A DNA stretch of 64,000 nucleotides from Henckelia pumila (GCF_033568475.1 NC_133123.1:4898001-4962000), one strand, 5' to 3'; counted from the stretch's first letter, positions 46,482 through 59,561 are shown. Translations and numbers: made by a program. The notes: a model not told the origin generated them from the letters alone.

Positions 46482-47037
46482 TGACCCGCCCGGCCCAAAA
46501 GTTCGATGAAATCAAATTTATTGGCAATGACTGCAGGCAAACGTGCGATTGTCTTTTAAAACAAATTAGTATCTCACCCGTGATGCACAATATATAATTA
46601 TATGTGATTATAATTAGAATTAGTAGATTTTCATTAACTATTTAAAATGATAAAAATTCATATGAAACGGTTTCAATGAATTATCCATTAAAAATTAAAG
46701 TATTACATTTTATACCAAAAATGTTACTTATTATCATAAATATGAGTAGTGTTGACCGTCTCAAGGATGAAACTGTCTCACATGAATGTTACACATTTAA
46801 AATTATCATTCTAATATAATTAATATTCAAAATTTATTATAAAATATTTATGTCATTTGAGATAAAAACTCAACTGCAGTATCTCATATTTTTTTATTTC
46901 GCATTTATTTTTTTCTAATAATATTTCATGTTTTATATGTTAATATATACCTTGACCCGCCCGGCCCGAAAGTTCGATGAAATCAAATTTATTGGCAATG
47001 ACTGCAGGCAAACGTGCGATTGTCTTTTAAAACAAAT
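46482..47037. repeat. Pair of 85-bp near-identical direct repeats
   Basis: TGACCCGCCCGGCCC through GTGCGATTGTCTTTTAAAACAAAT occurs at 46482-46566 and 46953-47037 with one base different. The 386 bp between them are unrelated AT-rich sequence starting TAGTATCTCACCCGTGATGCAC. Confidence 0.9.
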
Positions 47038-47804
47038 AATGATTCGCTTAAACAAGAAAAGTGTTGCTTACAAGAAACACAACAAATTACTGAACAAAGT
47101 CTTCTTCATGGTTGAAAAGACGGATTAGCCCAATCTATTCCTATCATTTAATACGTCGTCTTTTTTATTAGCAAAAAAATAAAAATAAAATATCGAGGTA
47201 TTTGATCAAAAGTATCAATAAACAATTGTCAAACAGAAAAAGAAAAAAAAAAATCAATAAACAATGGCCAATTTGTGCATGTTTTTGAAAAGTATACCAT
47301 AAAACAACACGATAATATTGTCTGACGAATCTTCTTTAATTAAAACGTTACTAAGCAAATAATATATATATATAATGTATTGATCAGTAAAGCAATTTCA
47401 CGAATTTGTATATGTAAGATTGATCAATGCAACTCATATTTACAATAAAAAAAAAAAAACAAGTCGAACCAATTTGTGATCGTGTCGATTACTTATAAAA
47501 TCATCCAAAAAGTGAGCATGTTTCGACGTAATTTAAGAAAAATCAGACTTCTTAAAGCGTGCACCACACACCAAGCACAAAAAATTGATTTATAGCTAAG
47601 CCAATTCAACATAACATGGTAAACCTTAATATATATTATTTCACAAAGCCGCCGATAAATAATTTACGGGTCCACGACTTCTTGGTCAACGACAAACCAA
47701 GAACAGATCGATAAAAACTTAAAAAAAAAAAAAAAAAAAAAGCATAATTATAAAACATTTGTCCACCAAATAATCAAACACATCCAGATCGAGCAGCTAA
47801 GCTC

Positions 47805-50800
47805 ATGTTCATCATCAACCACAGCTTTTTCACGATGAAAACTTCCAACAACAATATTGCTAATTCTATTTTCACACTTTCCTTCATATTCCTCGTATCA
47901 ATATTACTATCGATCCCCGCCGGAGTAATATCCAGGCCGTTTTCCGGCAACTCTCTGGAGCTGGTCTCCGATGGAGTGGACGGATTAATCCAGTCTTCTG
48001 TGATCATAAAGACTTCCACAGATAATAATAATAATAATTCTTCTTGGGTACTGGACGAGAAGTGCGAGCAAATGTACGGGTTCTTGCCATGTTCTTACAG
48101 CGTGACGGGACATTTGTTCTTGATTCTGGTGTACGAATACCTGCTGTTTCATGCTGAATCCTACGTCGCCTCCGGAGGGGAGAGGATCTTCAAGATCCTC
48201 GGTCCCGGTGTTTTCGGCGCCAGTGCTTTTCAGATCATCGGATCCCTGCCCGAAGCCTTGATTCTTCTTGGTAATAATTGAAACTATCTATCTATCTATC
48301 TACTAATCCATCCATCCATCCATCCATTTTTTTTACTAAGTTCTGATCATATACGTACATATATATGCATCGAATTATTAAAAAAAATATTTAAATGAAA
48401 TCACAAGTTACATTTTTAAATGGGTTTCCAATAAAGTCTATTCGTTTTATTTTAAAGTATGACCCACCGTCGTTCACATTATTAATTCCTTGGGCCCAAT
48501 CGGCATCCTAACGAATAATTGTTTGTGTTGGATAAAATTAAACGATAAAGTTGGCTTTTTAAAAAAAAAAATAAAAATTAATGAATATCTTACAATATTT
48601 TTATGCGCAAGTGGGTGGGTGGATGCATAACATTTGCAAGAGGTCCCATTTATATAATTATAATCGTCATGTTCGGAGAAGTTTGTGTGTGTGTGTGTGT
48701 GTTTTTTTTTATTTTTTATTTAGAGTAATGAATGTATGATGTTAGGGCGTATTTGTTTCACCTTCATTTAAAAAAAATTCATTCTGTATTTTAAATATTT
48801 TATTTGATACTTAATGGTAGTCATTGGTTGGGTAATTAAATGAGAACGTCCAATTGATTTGTAATTCGAAATTCACGTGTATATATTTTATATTAAAAAA
48901 TATTGTAAAATTATGATTGCCAACTAGAAGCCCGTGTTAATAAATGGGCCATGATCAACATCAAAAGCCCATTTGATCGGTAGTTTCTGGCCCATCTGAT
49001 TTTAATCGAGAAAAAAAAAAAACGGTAAACTTGTTCGTTGCCGCTGTGTTTCCAGCATCTGGCCTATTGAGCAGTGAAGAACTAGCTGAAGAATACGTGT
49101 TCACGGGTGTTGGATTGCTCGCCGGATCCACGATTTTACTTCTCACTGTGATCTGGGGAACCTGCATTATACTCGGGAGCCAAAAATTTCGCGACCCAGC
49201 AAATTTCAATCCTTCTGATAAAAGAAGCCACACCCATTTGGAGAGGTTTTTGATGTCGAAATGGCCGGGTTTGTCGAAAAAACTGGGGTTTATTGGCTTG
49301 AATTGATTAATTATTTGTGCTTTCTGTTTGAATCTTGTTCGGTCTTTTTGTTCTGCTGCAGGTTACGGTGTGGTTACCGATATGGGCACCAGTGTCACTG
49401 CCAGGATTCTGCTTATCTCTGTGATACCATCGATGGTCGTCCTGATTCCCGAAATTTTCGGTTTGTCTTTGGCTGGAGAACGAGTGGTTGTGATAGTTAC
49501 TCTTTTTGTTTCCATCACATTCCTCCTTTCTTACTTCTTCTATCAGGTAATTTTTTTTTTGCCAGATATGGTTTTTCGCTTGATTTTGATATCTTTCGTT
49601 CAATTTCCTGATGGTTAATCTCATTGAAAAAGAAAAAAAAAATGTTTATAAATGCTTGAATCTATGGAAAATTGTGATATTAGTCGCGATTGGTTTGGGA
49701 TTGAACTTGAATTATCTATCATAAGAAAACTTAATTTGGATAGGCATAGAATTGCTTGTATATGTATTTGGGATTTCTGACCAATAAGTTGACTAATGGA
49801 TAGAGCCAGTACTGAATGCGGGGGCAAAAATTAGCAAATGAGCATGTTTTATTTTTCAACGAGTTCTTTAAAATAAACTCTTCTGCCTATTTGCTCCAAC
49901 TTACTTTCTATGGTAACATTTAAATCATATTATCCATTAGCTTCCTCGATCAGCCATGTGCAATTAACACCTTCTGCAAAATGGCATACTGGGAAGTGGA
50001 TTGTGTCTTTCCAGTTATATATGATATTTTTCTTTCATAAACCGTGCAGTTCTTTAAGCCATGGATTCAAAGGAGACGCCTGCTTTATGTAAAACATGAA
50101 TATTTAGTGATAGACATTCTAAAACGTGTGCAAAGCCAGACGAAGGGAAAGCTATTAACCGAGAATGGATCGCCAAATATATCGACCATAAGAAAGTAGG
50201 CTCCCGTCCACAAACTCAGCATTTTTTTTAATTCAGTTTGAAATTCTTGATATCTGTACTAAATTCTCTTGCAGTATATTCAAGGAAAGAGATCAAGATG
50301 GAGACAATCTTATCTCACTCTCTGAGTTAAAAGAATTTCTGAAAGAGATAAAGTTTAGAAAACTCCATTATTCAGACGAAGATAGGAGAGCTGAAGAGAT
50401 GATGAAGGATTTCGATGCTGACAATGACCAGAAAATTACCATGGATGAATTTGTCCGTGGAATGATGAAATGGCTTGATGATACAAAAGAAACAATGAAT
50501 AAAAGATACCACTCGGTGAGATCACTGAAGGACTTGTACAAGGTGATTTACTTTTCTATTTTCCAGAACTTTTAGATCCCGATTATAAAAATTTGTAGCT
50601 GATTTGTGACTGAGCCCCAACAGGTTCTTAAACCTTGGATTTCAAAGAAAAGGGAGGAACGTGAAATGATGAGTCGTCTGATTCCAGATATTTTAGAATA
50701 TCTTCAAAGCTCGGCTTGTGGCGGCCTTTTGGCAAAGGATGGGACTCCGGATGTTACTGCTATAAAAAGGTATCCTTCTTTAATAACTTAAATTTATCAG

Positions 50801-51905
50801 ATAGGTATGTAAGTTGCATGAAAGGCCTCATTTCCAGTAAAACTTTGATCCATTCTCGTATGTTGTTTCTTGTAACCTTTGGTACCATGAAACTTGTTAT
50901 AATTTTCTTGATCAAAGAGTTTGTTATACTTATTATCAGGTTGTTCAAAAAGATCGACCTTGACAAAGACGATTGCATATCATACGATGAATTGAAGCAG
51001 TTAATGACGAATATCAAGTTCGGCATGATGACTTATGATGCTGACATTGCAGCATCCAAAATAATGGAAGAACTTGATGTAAGTGGAGATCATTTAATAG
51101 ACGAGGAGGAATTTGTTATGGGTTTATCAAAATGGCTGAGCACAACTTACAATCAAAAACCGGACTCAGAAAAGACTGAAGAAGAATATTATCAAGTGAG
51201 TAAAACCTTGATAATACTTCAAATTCTGGTTTCTGTTGTTATTAAGCAGATCAATGTATATCTGAAAATTTTATGCAGAAAACATGGGAACAGACTGATA
51301 AACTCATGGAGGACAAGTTCGTCGATAAATCTCCACTAGCATGGACGAAAGCTATTGGTCTTTTGGTACTCGGGATTGTTGTACTTGGGCTCCTAGCCGA
51401 ACCTCTTGTACACAGTGTTCGTGCTTTCTCTAAAGCAGCTAATTTGCCATCGTTTTATATTGCTTTTATGTTTATCCCACTGGCTAGCAATGCAAGATTA
51501 GCCGTGTCAGCAATCACTGAAGCCCGCAGGAAGAAGCTACACACTACTTCTCTGACATTGTCCGAGGTTTGTTTTCTCACCATTAATGAAGGCAAAATAG
51601 TGTACAAGATATGGATTTGTTGTTTCCTGGACTGAAGTTTTTGTTGAATAACGCAGATATATGGAACCGTGTTCATGAACAATATTCTGGGATTAGCTGT
51701 TCTTCTTGCCCTGATCTATTATCGTGGCATGTCGTGGGATTTCTCGGCTGAGGTTTTCGTGGTTCTAGTCGTATCTGTGATAATCGGATGCTTGTCGAGT
51801 TTCAGCACTGTTTTCCCTATCTGGGCGTCACTTTTAGCTTATCTGATGTACCCGTTGTCATTGGTCTTGGTTTACATTCTTGGAGATTCTACTTGGTTTT
51901 CCTAA
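47805..51905 (+). CDS. NCL-type Na+/Ca2+ exchanger-like protein with EF-hands, 738 aa
   Basis: A predicted membrane cation exchanger of the plant NCL family (Ca2+/Na+ exchange, salt and Ca2+ homeostasis by family knowledge). Exons: 47805-48270, 49056-49268, 49362-49546, 50050-50195, 50275-50542, 50624-50769, 50940-51195, 51279-51566 and 51657-51905, in phase to 2217 nt. The exon 2 donor (WPG|GTTTGT) is chosen because it keeps phase. An N-terminal signal-like hydrophobic segment (IFTLSFIFLVSILLSIPAGV) precedes exchanger repeat alpha-1 (FQIIGSLPEALILLASG) and its helices. The cytosolic part holds two EF-hand pairs (FKERDQDGDNLISLSELKEF, DFDADNDQKITMDEFVRGMM, FKKIDLDKDDCISYDELKQL, ELDVSGDHLIDEEEFVMGLS). 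Alpha-2 is FIPLASNARLAVSAITEA, with MNNILG following. A second possible start is the Met at 47835 (728 aa). The gene looks intact. Confidence 0.88.
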
Positions 51906-54178
51906 GATTCCTCGGAGCAGCTGGTTTCACAAAATCTTCAAAACTTGTAAATTGATACATAAATTTTGTATTGCCAGTTTTACAACTGATAATATTTCAT
52001 TTATTCTTGATTCCTTGTTGATTTAGCGGCCCATCATTTGTTGATAAAATTTCCAGGTATTCTCATCTTTGTCTGAATAATACATTGGTTGATAGTTTCT
52101 TTAAACAAAAGTCCCCAACTCCCTAATGGTTAACTGGACTCTGACATTTGTAAGAGATGGTATCTACGTTTGTTCTCAATGGTATCTGCCTCGATTCTAT
52201 GATCTGAAAATTAAATGTGTGTGAATTATCTCATATTTTATGCATTGATTCATCATAACATGCTTTAAGCACTATAAACACGCATTAAGATTTTACTACT
52301 TATATATCTGAGTCATTATATCTATTAATTAATAATGTATATATAACCAAATAATATTTCATTCTCTCCGGGAATTATTATTATGACTTATTTTTTTATA
52401 ATAGACTCCGTTTATCATCCCTTTATTTATTTTTTTTTTTTGTAGTGACTAAAAAAAATTATTTTAGAGAGGTTATTAATTTATTGAGTTTAGAGAAGCT
52501 TACTGTATTTAGGCAGCATTTCATAGATCATTTGTCTCAATTATATAGTCTATTTTTCATATTTAATGTTATCTTTTCAAATCTTTTTATCAGTTTATCC
52601 CTAGTAAATTAATATCATTAATTACTTGTACAATTATTATCCAATTAAAATTTTCATTAAATAAGTGCAAAATGATAAATTGCTTTATAAAAATTACATT
52701 TCCCAAACTTTTTTAATAAGTGTGAAAACAAGCATAAGCCTGAATGAGGGTAGATATAATATAAAATGTTGTTTCAAAATTTAGTACTATTTTGTATGGT
52801 TCATTTTTGCGATCATTTTTTTAATCCATGAAAAAAATTTGTGAATACTTTAGAAAATATTTTTAGTATTGTATAAGTTTAAAAAAATTAAATTATATGT
52901 TTGAACAAGTTTTTGTAAGATTTTTTTTTAAACATGATTTAAAAAGTGTTCTCCAAATATAGTTTTTAAAAAACAATTGAGACTTGTTTTACGATTTTTT
53001 AAAATTAAAAGCAATGATGAAAAACAAAACATATTATTTTTTAATTGTAAAAAAGGTTTTTATAAAATTGTTGTCATAATGCATGTTTACTCTTAAAACA
53101 CAATTTTTAAAACATTTTATTAAAAAAATTTAAACTTTTATAAATGTTTATCCAAACGAATCCGTGAATAAATTTTTTACTCTGTCAAAAAGTACATAAA
53201 ATGATAAAAATGTGTTTGAGTCAGATGTTTGTTAGGTTCTAAAGCTACCGACACCCGTATCAATTAAAAAGTTGATTGGAGAAAAGTTATTAATTAAAAA
53301 TGTTTATGAGGATATTATTTATTGGAGTAGAATTCTTCAGAGAATATATAATTTAACAAATTAAATTTTTTTTATAAGGATCATTCTACATTGCTGGACG
53401 TGGGAAGCTATAAGCCCATTCAGTATGCTTCGACCCATTCCAAGTAATGGGATTGAATTAAATATTACTTTTCGAACAGTGGATAGATTTTAGACCTGGA
53501 TATGGTTGAGTTGTCTTTGGAATGGACTCATATCGAATCCACATTCAACAAATTAATCTTCTTGATGTTTCAAAAGAAAATCATTGCTGGTTTTATTTAA
53601 TTTCAAATTTCCGGCTATTTATTTATATATTTTTATTTTTATATTACGTAAAACTTGCCGCCACTAGGCACTAGCCCATTATATTTTTCGATGTGCACTG
53701 GATAAACTTTAGTCAGGACTCGGGTAAACCGCACTAAGCAAGTCATATGTCGCATGCTAGTCCAATAAGATGTTGGTATGAAAAATCAAACTTCTAACAT
53801 CTGATCAAATGTTCACTTAATCCACCAATTTGGACACTCTTGGGGTCAGACACTACTTGGAGCCAGATTTTTTTCTATGACGTAAGAACTCATAGCCGCT
53901 ATCTTAAGAACGTGTACTGTATAAATCTAACGCAAGAACATGCAAACCACACTAATTAAATAAAATGCTCCACCAACTTGAATACCCTTGAATTGAGACG
54001 GGATATTTATGTATTCCTATATCTTGAAGTTGACGCCTTAGAAAAAATAATATTATCCAGATTCACCAATAACACTTTTGGAAGCACCTTATAGAATACT
54101 GACTAGTAGTAGTCTTCGTACATACGTGTTCAAGTACGGGCCAACGTAGCTTTAAGCACTGGGTGGGGACTGACCTAT
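51906..54178. other. Intergenic DNA
   Basis: 3' flank of the exchanger gene, followed by AT-rich sequence without a supported gene or clear element. Confidence 0.65.
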
Positions 54179-54181
54179 TTA

Positions 54182-54308
54182 GGTAGTGTTTGAGAAAGCT
54201 TATTAAAAACATTTTTCAGTTTTTTTGTTAACACAAATTTGAAATTTTGTGAAATTTTGTTAACGAAAAACTGAAAAGTGCTTCCTAAAAGCTCTTCCAA
54301 ACACTACC
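54182..54308. mobile_element. Tourist-like MITE (PIF/Harbinger type), 127 bp
   Basis: The ends GGTAGTGTTTG and CAAACACTACC are perfectly inverted and flanked by TTA (54179-54181 and 54309-54311). The arms continue as AAGCTT...CTTTTCAGTTTTT foldback. A relative is at 61130-61256. Confidence 0.85.
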
Positions 54309-54311
54309 TTA

Positions 54312-54694
54312 TTAGTCAGAACTCAGACTCAGACATCAACCCCACCACTTCTTTGTGAGTCCACAATATACAAATAAGTTTTTATTTGAAACATCGACAT
54401 TTATAACATTTATTATAGTCTATCTCACACCAAAATCTCGAATTTTAGATGATATCTATGGATTATGATTAGAAACTCGATTGTGATTCGTGATAATCGT
54501 CTCCGGAACGAAAAAAAATAAGGAAAAGAAAAAGTCGAAGCTCTTAATTAAAACTATGTACACCGATTCAAAAGCTCCCATTTATTGACCCCGCAGGCCA
54601 CGAATTTCTTCTTAAAATTAATTAACTTCGCCTTCTTGACAAGTCAAATGGTTCCCACCATAGATCAAATGGTTCCCACCATAGATTTTTATAC

Positions 54695-54725
<31 letters not shown>

Positions 54726-55130
54726 ATAGATAATAGATATCGTAATTATAGATATGAACTGAAAATGGTTCCCACTACTTAATTAATATTAATATTACAT
54801 AAATGATTAATTTATTATGAGAAATTGATGGCCAGTAGCAGTCGTTGTCGATTTTTTTCGCCTCTTCTAATTTGCAAAACATTAAAAATTAAAATTTTGA
54901 ATTAGTATACTCGTAGCAACAAAACAAGCATAGGGTGATTTGAGATATATTTTCGATCATAGACTTATCTACTTTAATTCTCATCAAAACCAACATTATA
55001 GAAAAATTAATCATTTTATATTGTCTCTTTTTTTCGCCTTTTGATAATTTTACGTATATACGTAAGGTGCATGTAAGAGGTTTTAAAAATGATAAAGTAC
55101 GGGTGATTTAGTAAAAAAATGATTGAAATT
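54312..55130. other. Intergenic DNA with small repeats
   Basis: No gene. A short tandem repeat of CAAATGGTTCCCACCATAGAT lies at about 54645-54690, followed by a (TA)n run at about 54698-54725. Confidence 0.65.
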
Positions 55131-55140
55131 TAAATCAAGA

Positions 55141-55780
55141 AAAATTGTAATTTTAGTGCTGTGAGTTGTCTTGTTTTTTGGTTTTAGTCCTTTCAAAGTT
55201 TAGTATTAGTCCAGTAACTTGAAATTTTTTTGTCATTTTTTCATTGGAAGTTACTAAATCAATTAAATATTACTTATTTAACGTCATTTTTCTACAAGAC
55301 ACGTGTGGTTAGAATTAAGATTATATTGCATATATTAAAATATGCATACTCTTAAAATAAAACAAAACGACATGTTTTTCACCCCGATTTGTGAATATTG
55401 AGTGTCGTTTTTTTCCCTTTGTTTTTGCGTAATGAATTTTATTTGTGTTGCATATGATTAATTATTGTCATATGCTCCATATAAGAGAGTATCAATGTCA
55501 AATAAGTAATATTTGATTAATTAATGACTTTCGACGAACAAAAAGACCAAAACAAAAAAAATCCAAGTTACTGGACTGTTGGAGTACAATAATTGTCCCT
55601 GCGAACCATGACGTTTGGGTTGTTGTGCGGTTTAAAATATTTGAGTTGCACCATTACCGCCAGCTATAGCTTTTGGTAAAGCGGCAAACGCCCGATCCTA
55701 CATAGACTAAGACCAAACATTGAAAGGACTAAAACCAAAAAAACAAGACAACTCACAAGACTAAAATTATAATTTTTTTT
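55141..55780. repeat. 640-bp foldback element
   Basis: The left arm TTTTAGTGCTGTGAGTTGTC and TTTTTTGGTTTTAGTCCTTTC pairs with the right arm GAAAGGACTAAAACCAAAAA and GACAACTCACAAGACTAAAA; the inner parts also pair (AAATATTACTTATTT with AAATAAGTAATATTT). No exact target duplication was identified. Of the type of long-TIR MITEs, possibly Mutator-like. Confidence 0.75.
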
Positions 55781-55929
55781 TTAAATTAAAATGGTAAAGT
55801 AATATGATGATGTCGATTTTTTCCTCCGAGTTCGGTCTGGTAGGGCAGATCTCCAAATCTTCAGTAAATCGATCGGGTCGGGTCGGGCACGACGGATTCC
55901 TGCACAGACAGAAGCCAAGTTAGGGGACG

Positions 55930-56036
55930 CCGAAGCTAGCTCAATGGTACCAGGAATTATAAAACTTTGTACTTAAGCCTAGAAGTACAAGGTTCGATTC
56001 ATGGGGAGGGCAAAAACCCACTGCCAGGAGTGGGGA
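55930..56036 (+). repeat. tRNA-derived SINE, 5' part (split by an LTR)
   Basis: Contains an A box-like GCTAGCTCAATGGTACC (about 55934) and a B box GGTTCGATTC (about 55991), the internal Pol III promoter of a tRNA-derived SINE. Its continuation appears after the solo LTR at 58933, where GGTCATGAGTG aligns with GGCCATGAGTAG of the copy starting at 58992. Not a tRNA gene: no cloverleaf acceptor pairing was seen. Confidence 0.7.
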
Positions 56037-58932
56037 TGTAACGCCCAAAAATTCGTCACGTAAATTCGCATGCATAACTAGGGGATTTTATAATTTTATA
56101 ATAATGTGAAAATGTGTTAAATTGTTTTTATGAGTGATTATTTAAATTAATTAATTTATTTGCATGTTTTAAATATTATTTCGGCATTTAAATCTGTATG
56201 ATGTGATTTATGAATTTATTTAAAAAAGTTTATTTTATGATCGCGTAGGCGGGACCGTGGACGAACGAGATGTTGTTTTCACCCAAAATGTTTTATGAGA
56301 TTTTTAAGAGCCTTAAAATATTATTTTAAGGTATAATTTGAAGAAAATTATGGTATTTATATATATATTTATTTATGTGCTAGTTTTTACCCAAAATAAG
56401 TTATTTTAATTACTTTTATTAACCTTTAAAAATCTCCTATTTTATTGTTTCGAGATTATTAAGTTTTTAGCAAATTATCATGTATTTATTTTAAAGTTTA
56501 AATTATAGTATTTATCTATCCTAATTATTTATTAACTAATTAACCTAGTTTATCCTAAGATCTTCTACCTTAATCCTCCTACCCATTACCCTACGTAAAT
56601 TCACCCCTAAGCCGCCTCCAAAAGAAACCTTCAGCCTCCATTCTCACTCACCACACACTTTCACGTAAGTTTGAAGAAAAGTTTGGAGATTCGACGTCTC
56701 GATCGTCCCGGTGCGCCGATACGTGTTATTATCAATTTTTGGATCAAGCAATCATCGAGACATGTTTGATTTCCATTCTTGAACACTATTTAGATTATAT
56801 TAAACTATTTTTTTAAGATGAATGATGAGATTACGCGCATGTGTTTCAGATTAATTTGAATGACATTCTTCATGGCTCATGCTTGTTTTCACGTTTTATG
56901 CATGTCCCGATTTATGCATGTTTATGTCCATGATATGTTCGGGTCTGCTGCACCTGGGTTCGGGGTCCTAACTAGAGTCCTTAGGGTCTGTTTAGTGGGG
57001 TGGTTCGTTCATGGATAAGGCTCGAACCCAAGCTAGGCGTGTCCCTTCCTCGGATCGGCAGATTTCCCGCAGCGGCTTCATTGTGGGTTGGAGCTTCGGT
57101 TGGTTCAAGAAGGGTCTTGGCGTGAGCCAAGCCTGGTCCTAAAGTTGCGCCTGGACCATGGGGTGGTCCAGTGTCAGAGTTCCGGCCGGTGGTGGCCGGA
57201 GCTGGGCAGTAGAAGGGAGGGAAAATGGGTTGTGCGTGAGAGGCATGCGAGAGGGAGGAGAGGAGCGCGCAGTGGGTTTTGGTTTTTTTTGGTGGGTTGG
57301 GCCCGGGTTTTGGATCCGAGTCGGGTCTAAAATGATGGGTCAAATATTTTTACTCCGGGTCTAGATTTTTAATAATTAGGCTTGGGTATTTTTATTTTAA
57401 TTAATTAAGAGTTTAAGTTAGTAAATAAATGGGTTGGGCTTGATTAAATTAATTAATTAGACTAATTTAATGGGCTTTAATAATTATGGAAGTGAGCCAA
57501 CTAATTTGTCATGGGCCGTGTGATCCATGAGAATTATTGGGCCAAGTGGAGTCGGGTTTATAATTTTGTCGGTCTAGTTAATAATTAATGGTTAAATAAT
57601 AAATTTTATTAATTTAATTTTAAGATAAATAGATAATGGACTTAAATTATATTTTAAGTGAGCCTATTAGTTTCTCACGGGCATGGGGGCCCATGAGCTT
57701 AATGGGCCAGGTCAGGTTGGGCTTTTGGGTTTTTGGGTCAGTCTAAGAATTTTTGAGTTTAAGTCTAGTGGTCAGCAGCTCGAACATGTCCTTGGAAAAT
57801 AAAATGTCCGTAAATATATATTTAATTCATGCATGTATTTTATTAGCTATATAAGTAAGATTTTTAAGAAAATAAATTAAATATATATTTACGGACAAAC
57901 TTTCATGAAATAAAGAAATAATGAGAATTTTTAAGTTCATGCATCATGTAAGAATTTTTATGATAAGTATAATTAAATGCATGTTAAGAAAAATATATTT
58001 TTATGGAAGTTGAAGTGAAGGTGGAAAGTGATGTGGTTGGAGGCCGGAATACCTGGGCCCGGTGACCTTCCTAATAATGTTTATGTATGATGAGTCTATG
58101 GATCCAGCTGAGAGGGCTGGTGAAGTGGCAGCACAGAGGTGGAAATTCCACCGCCACGTACGTTGGTTTAAGATTGATCAATCGCTTAGTATGATTCCAA
58201 CGACATGGATACGACCTGTTGAGAACTAAGAAATGATGAAAAGTTATTTTATGAGATTCATTAAATATTTTGTTTATGTTTAGCATGATGTTGAAGCATT
58301 ATAATAAGTTATTCATGTTTCTATGCATATATTTTGAAGATCATGCACGTATAATTATTATTCACGTATTTTATATGATGTGTGCTTGTATGTGGTTTCA
58401 TCTCGTTATGTAAGGATAGAACGTGCTGAGCCTCTAGGCTCACTAGATTTAAATGGTGCATGTGAGCAGAATGTTAATGAAGTTAATGTGTTCCCGACTG
58501 GCGGCGAGGGCGTATGAGTATTCAGGCGGCTAGAACCCGTGACCATTGCTCTAAGATGAATTTTATGTTGAGACTAGAACATTTATTTCCGCATATGTTT
58601 TATTATTATAGATTTTTCAGTATATGCATGAATTTTAGATTTAAGTATTTATTTTCTAAATTTTCCTGAATTTTTGTGAAAGAAATATTATTTAGAAATT
58701 TTATTATGACATTCTTATAAATTATTATTTAGTAATTAATTTTAAGTATTTGATTGCATGCGTGTACTTTTATTGTATCCTTTGTGTATTTGTATTTTAA
58801 ATTAAGTAAAGTTATTTTTATGTATAATATATATATGTATGGGCATATATATATTTATATTCATTATTTTATTATCAGAGAGTTTTGTAAAAATAAAAAA
58901 ATAAAATTCAGTAGGAGTTTTAGGATGTTTCA
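56037..58932 (+). mobile_element. Large solo LTR (2896 bp), probably Gypsy type
   Basis: Begins TGTAACGCCCAAAAATTC and ends AGGATGTTTCA. GGGGA lies on both sides (56032-56036 and 58933-58937), a perfect 5-bp target duplication. No gag-pol is found and internal ORFs are short, so it is a solo LTR. TGTAACRCCC starts and this size suit chromovirus-type Gypsy LTRs, which is inference. It has inserted into a SINE. Confidence 0.75.
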
Positions 58933-58985
58933 GGGGAGGTCATGAGTGCGATGCCCATCGAACCATGCGGTCCGAGCCCATGCTA
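58933..58985 (+). repeat. SINE 3' part, after the solo LTR
   Basis: Sequence GGGGAGGTCATGAGTGCGATG and what follows continues the SINE interrupted at 56036. Confidence 0.55.
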
Positions 58986-58991
58986 TAGGCT

Positions 58992-59100
58992 GGGGACTAG
59001 CTCAATGGTACCAGGGATCAGAAGACTTTGTACTTAAGTCTGGAGGTACAATATTCGATTCCTGGGGAAGACAAAAACTCCCCTAACCAGATGGGAAGAA
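58992..59100 (+). repeat. Second copy of the tRNA-derived SINE
   Basis: GGGGACTAGCTCAATGGTACC (A box region) and ATATTCGATTCCTGG (B box) match the copy at 55930-56036, with the same middle GACTTTGTACTTAAG. Confidence 0.75.
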
Positions 59101-59545
59101 GGCCATGAGTAGCAAAAATGGTTGCGGGCCCCCGAGAGAGATGGGACGCACCCGGACCATTAAGGTGTTTTCGTCGTGACCCCTACGATGCCTAAGTCAG
59201 TGCTCGAAAGTGAAAGAGCTTGACAAAAAGTAAGAACAAGAGAATATGCGTGCGTGAATGTGTGAACAAGAAGTAAATCAAATAGATGAATGAATAAACC
59301 ATGAACCATACCTGTATTTATAGGGGCTTGGAGGGGTAGGTTACCTTGTCAAGATAGAACATGTGTTAGAGTAGGACTCTAATTGATGAGTCTGAAATCA
59401 TATCAAATCTTGGATTCCTAAGATATTGTCATTATCTGTTGCAGATCTTCATGTGTCCGAGAGTACTAGAAGGTTATAGATATTGGGCCCTCTCTGGGCT
59501 CGAGTCAGATTAGAATCGTATATTTTTTAGGGCATCATAATATAT
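59101..59545 (-). other. LTR-like promoter segment
   Basis: On the minus strand a TATA box, CCTATAAATACAGG (59311-59324), is followed about 110 nt later by GCACTGACTTAGGCATCGTAGG and GAAAACACC. The same architecture occurs at 61340-62060. It is probably a piece of a retrotransposon LTR; no borders or partner LTR were found. Confidence 0.45.
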
Positions 59546-59561
59546 TGATGATGATTAATGA

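Larger units (their letters stand above)
41051..47804. other. Gene-free AT-rich region with MITEs and duplicated blocks
   Basis: No supported gene. Contents are listed separately: two related blocks (42403-42575 and 44883-45050), foldbacks (43824-43922, 44008-44138, 45835-46390), a hAT-like element (45051-45523) and an 85-bp direct repeat pair. A lone hAT-type end, CAGGGGCGTATCCAGGATTT, lies at about 42878. The last few hundred bases are the promoter region of the exchanger gene. Confidence 0.6.

Noticed and set aside
46928..47128. 66-codon frame over the second 85-bp repeat
   Set aside because: The first repeat copy is not open in a corresponding way and no domain is seen; most likely chance.
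55934..56004. Possible tRNA gene (A and B boxes)
   Set aside because: No acceptor-stem pairing or clear anticodon arm; a second diverged copy with the same flanks shows it is a SINE.
56981..57364. Overlapping frames in GC-rich sequence
   Set aside because: They lie inside the large solo LTR, occur on both strands, and show no domain.
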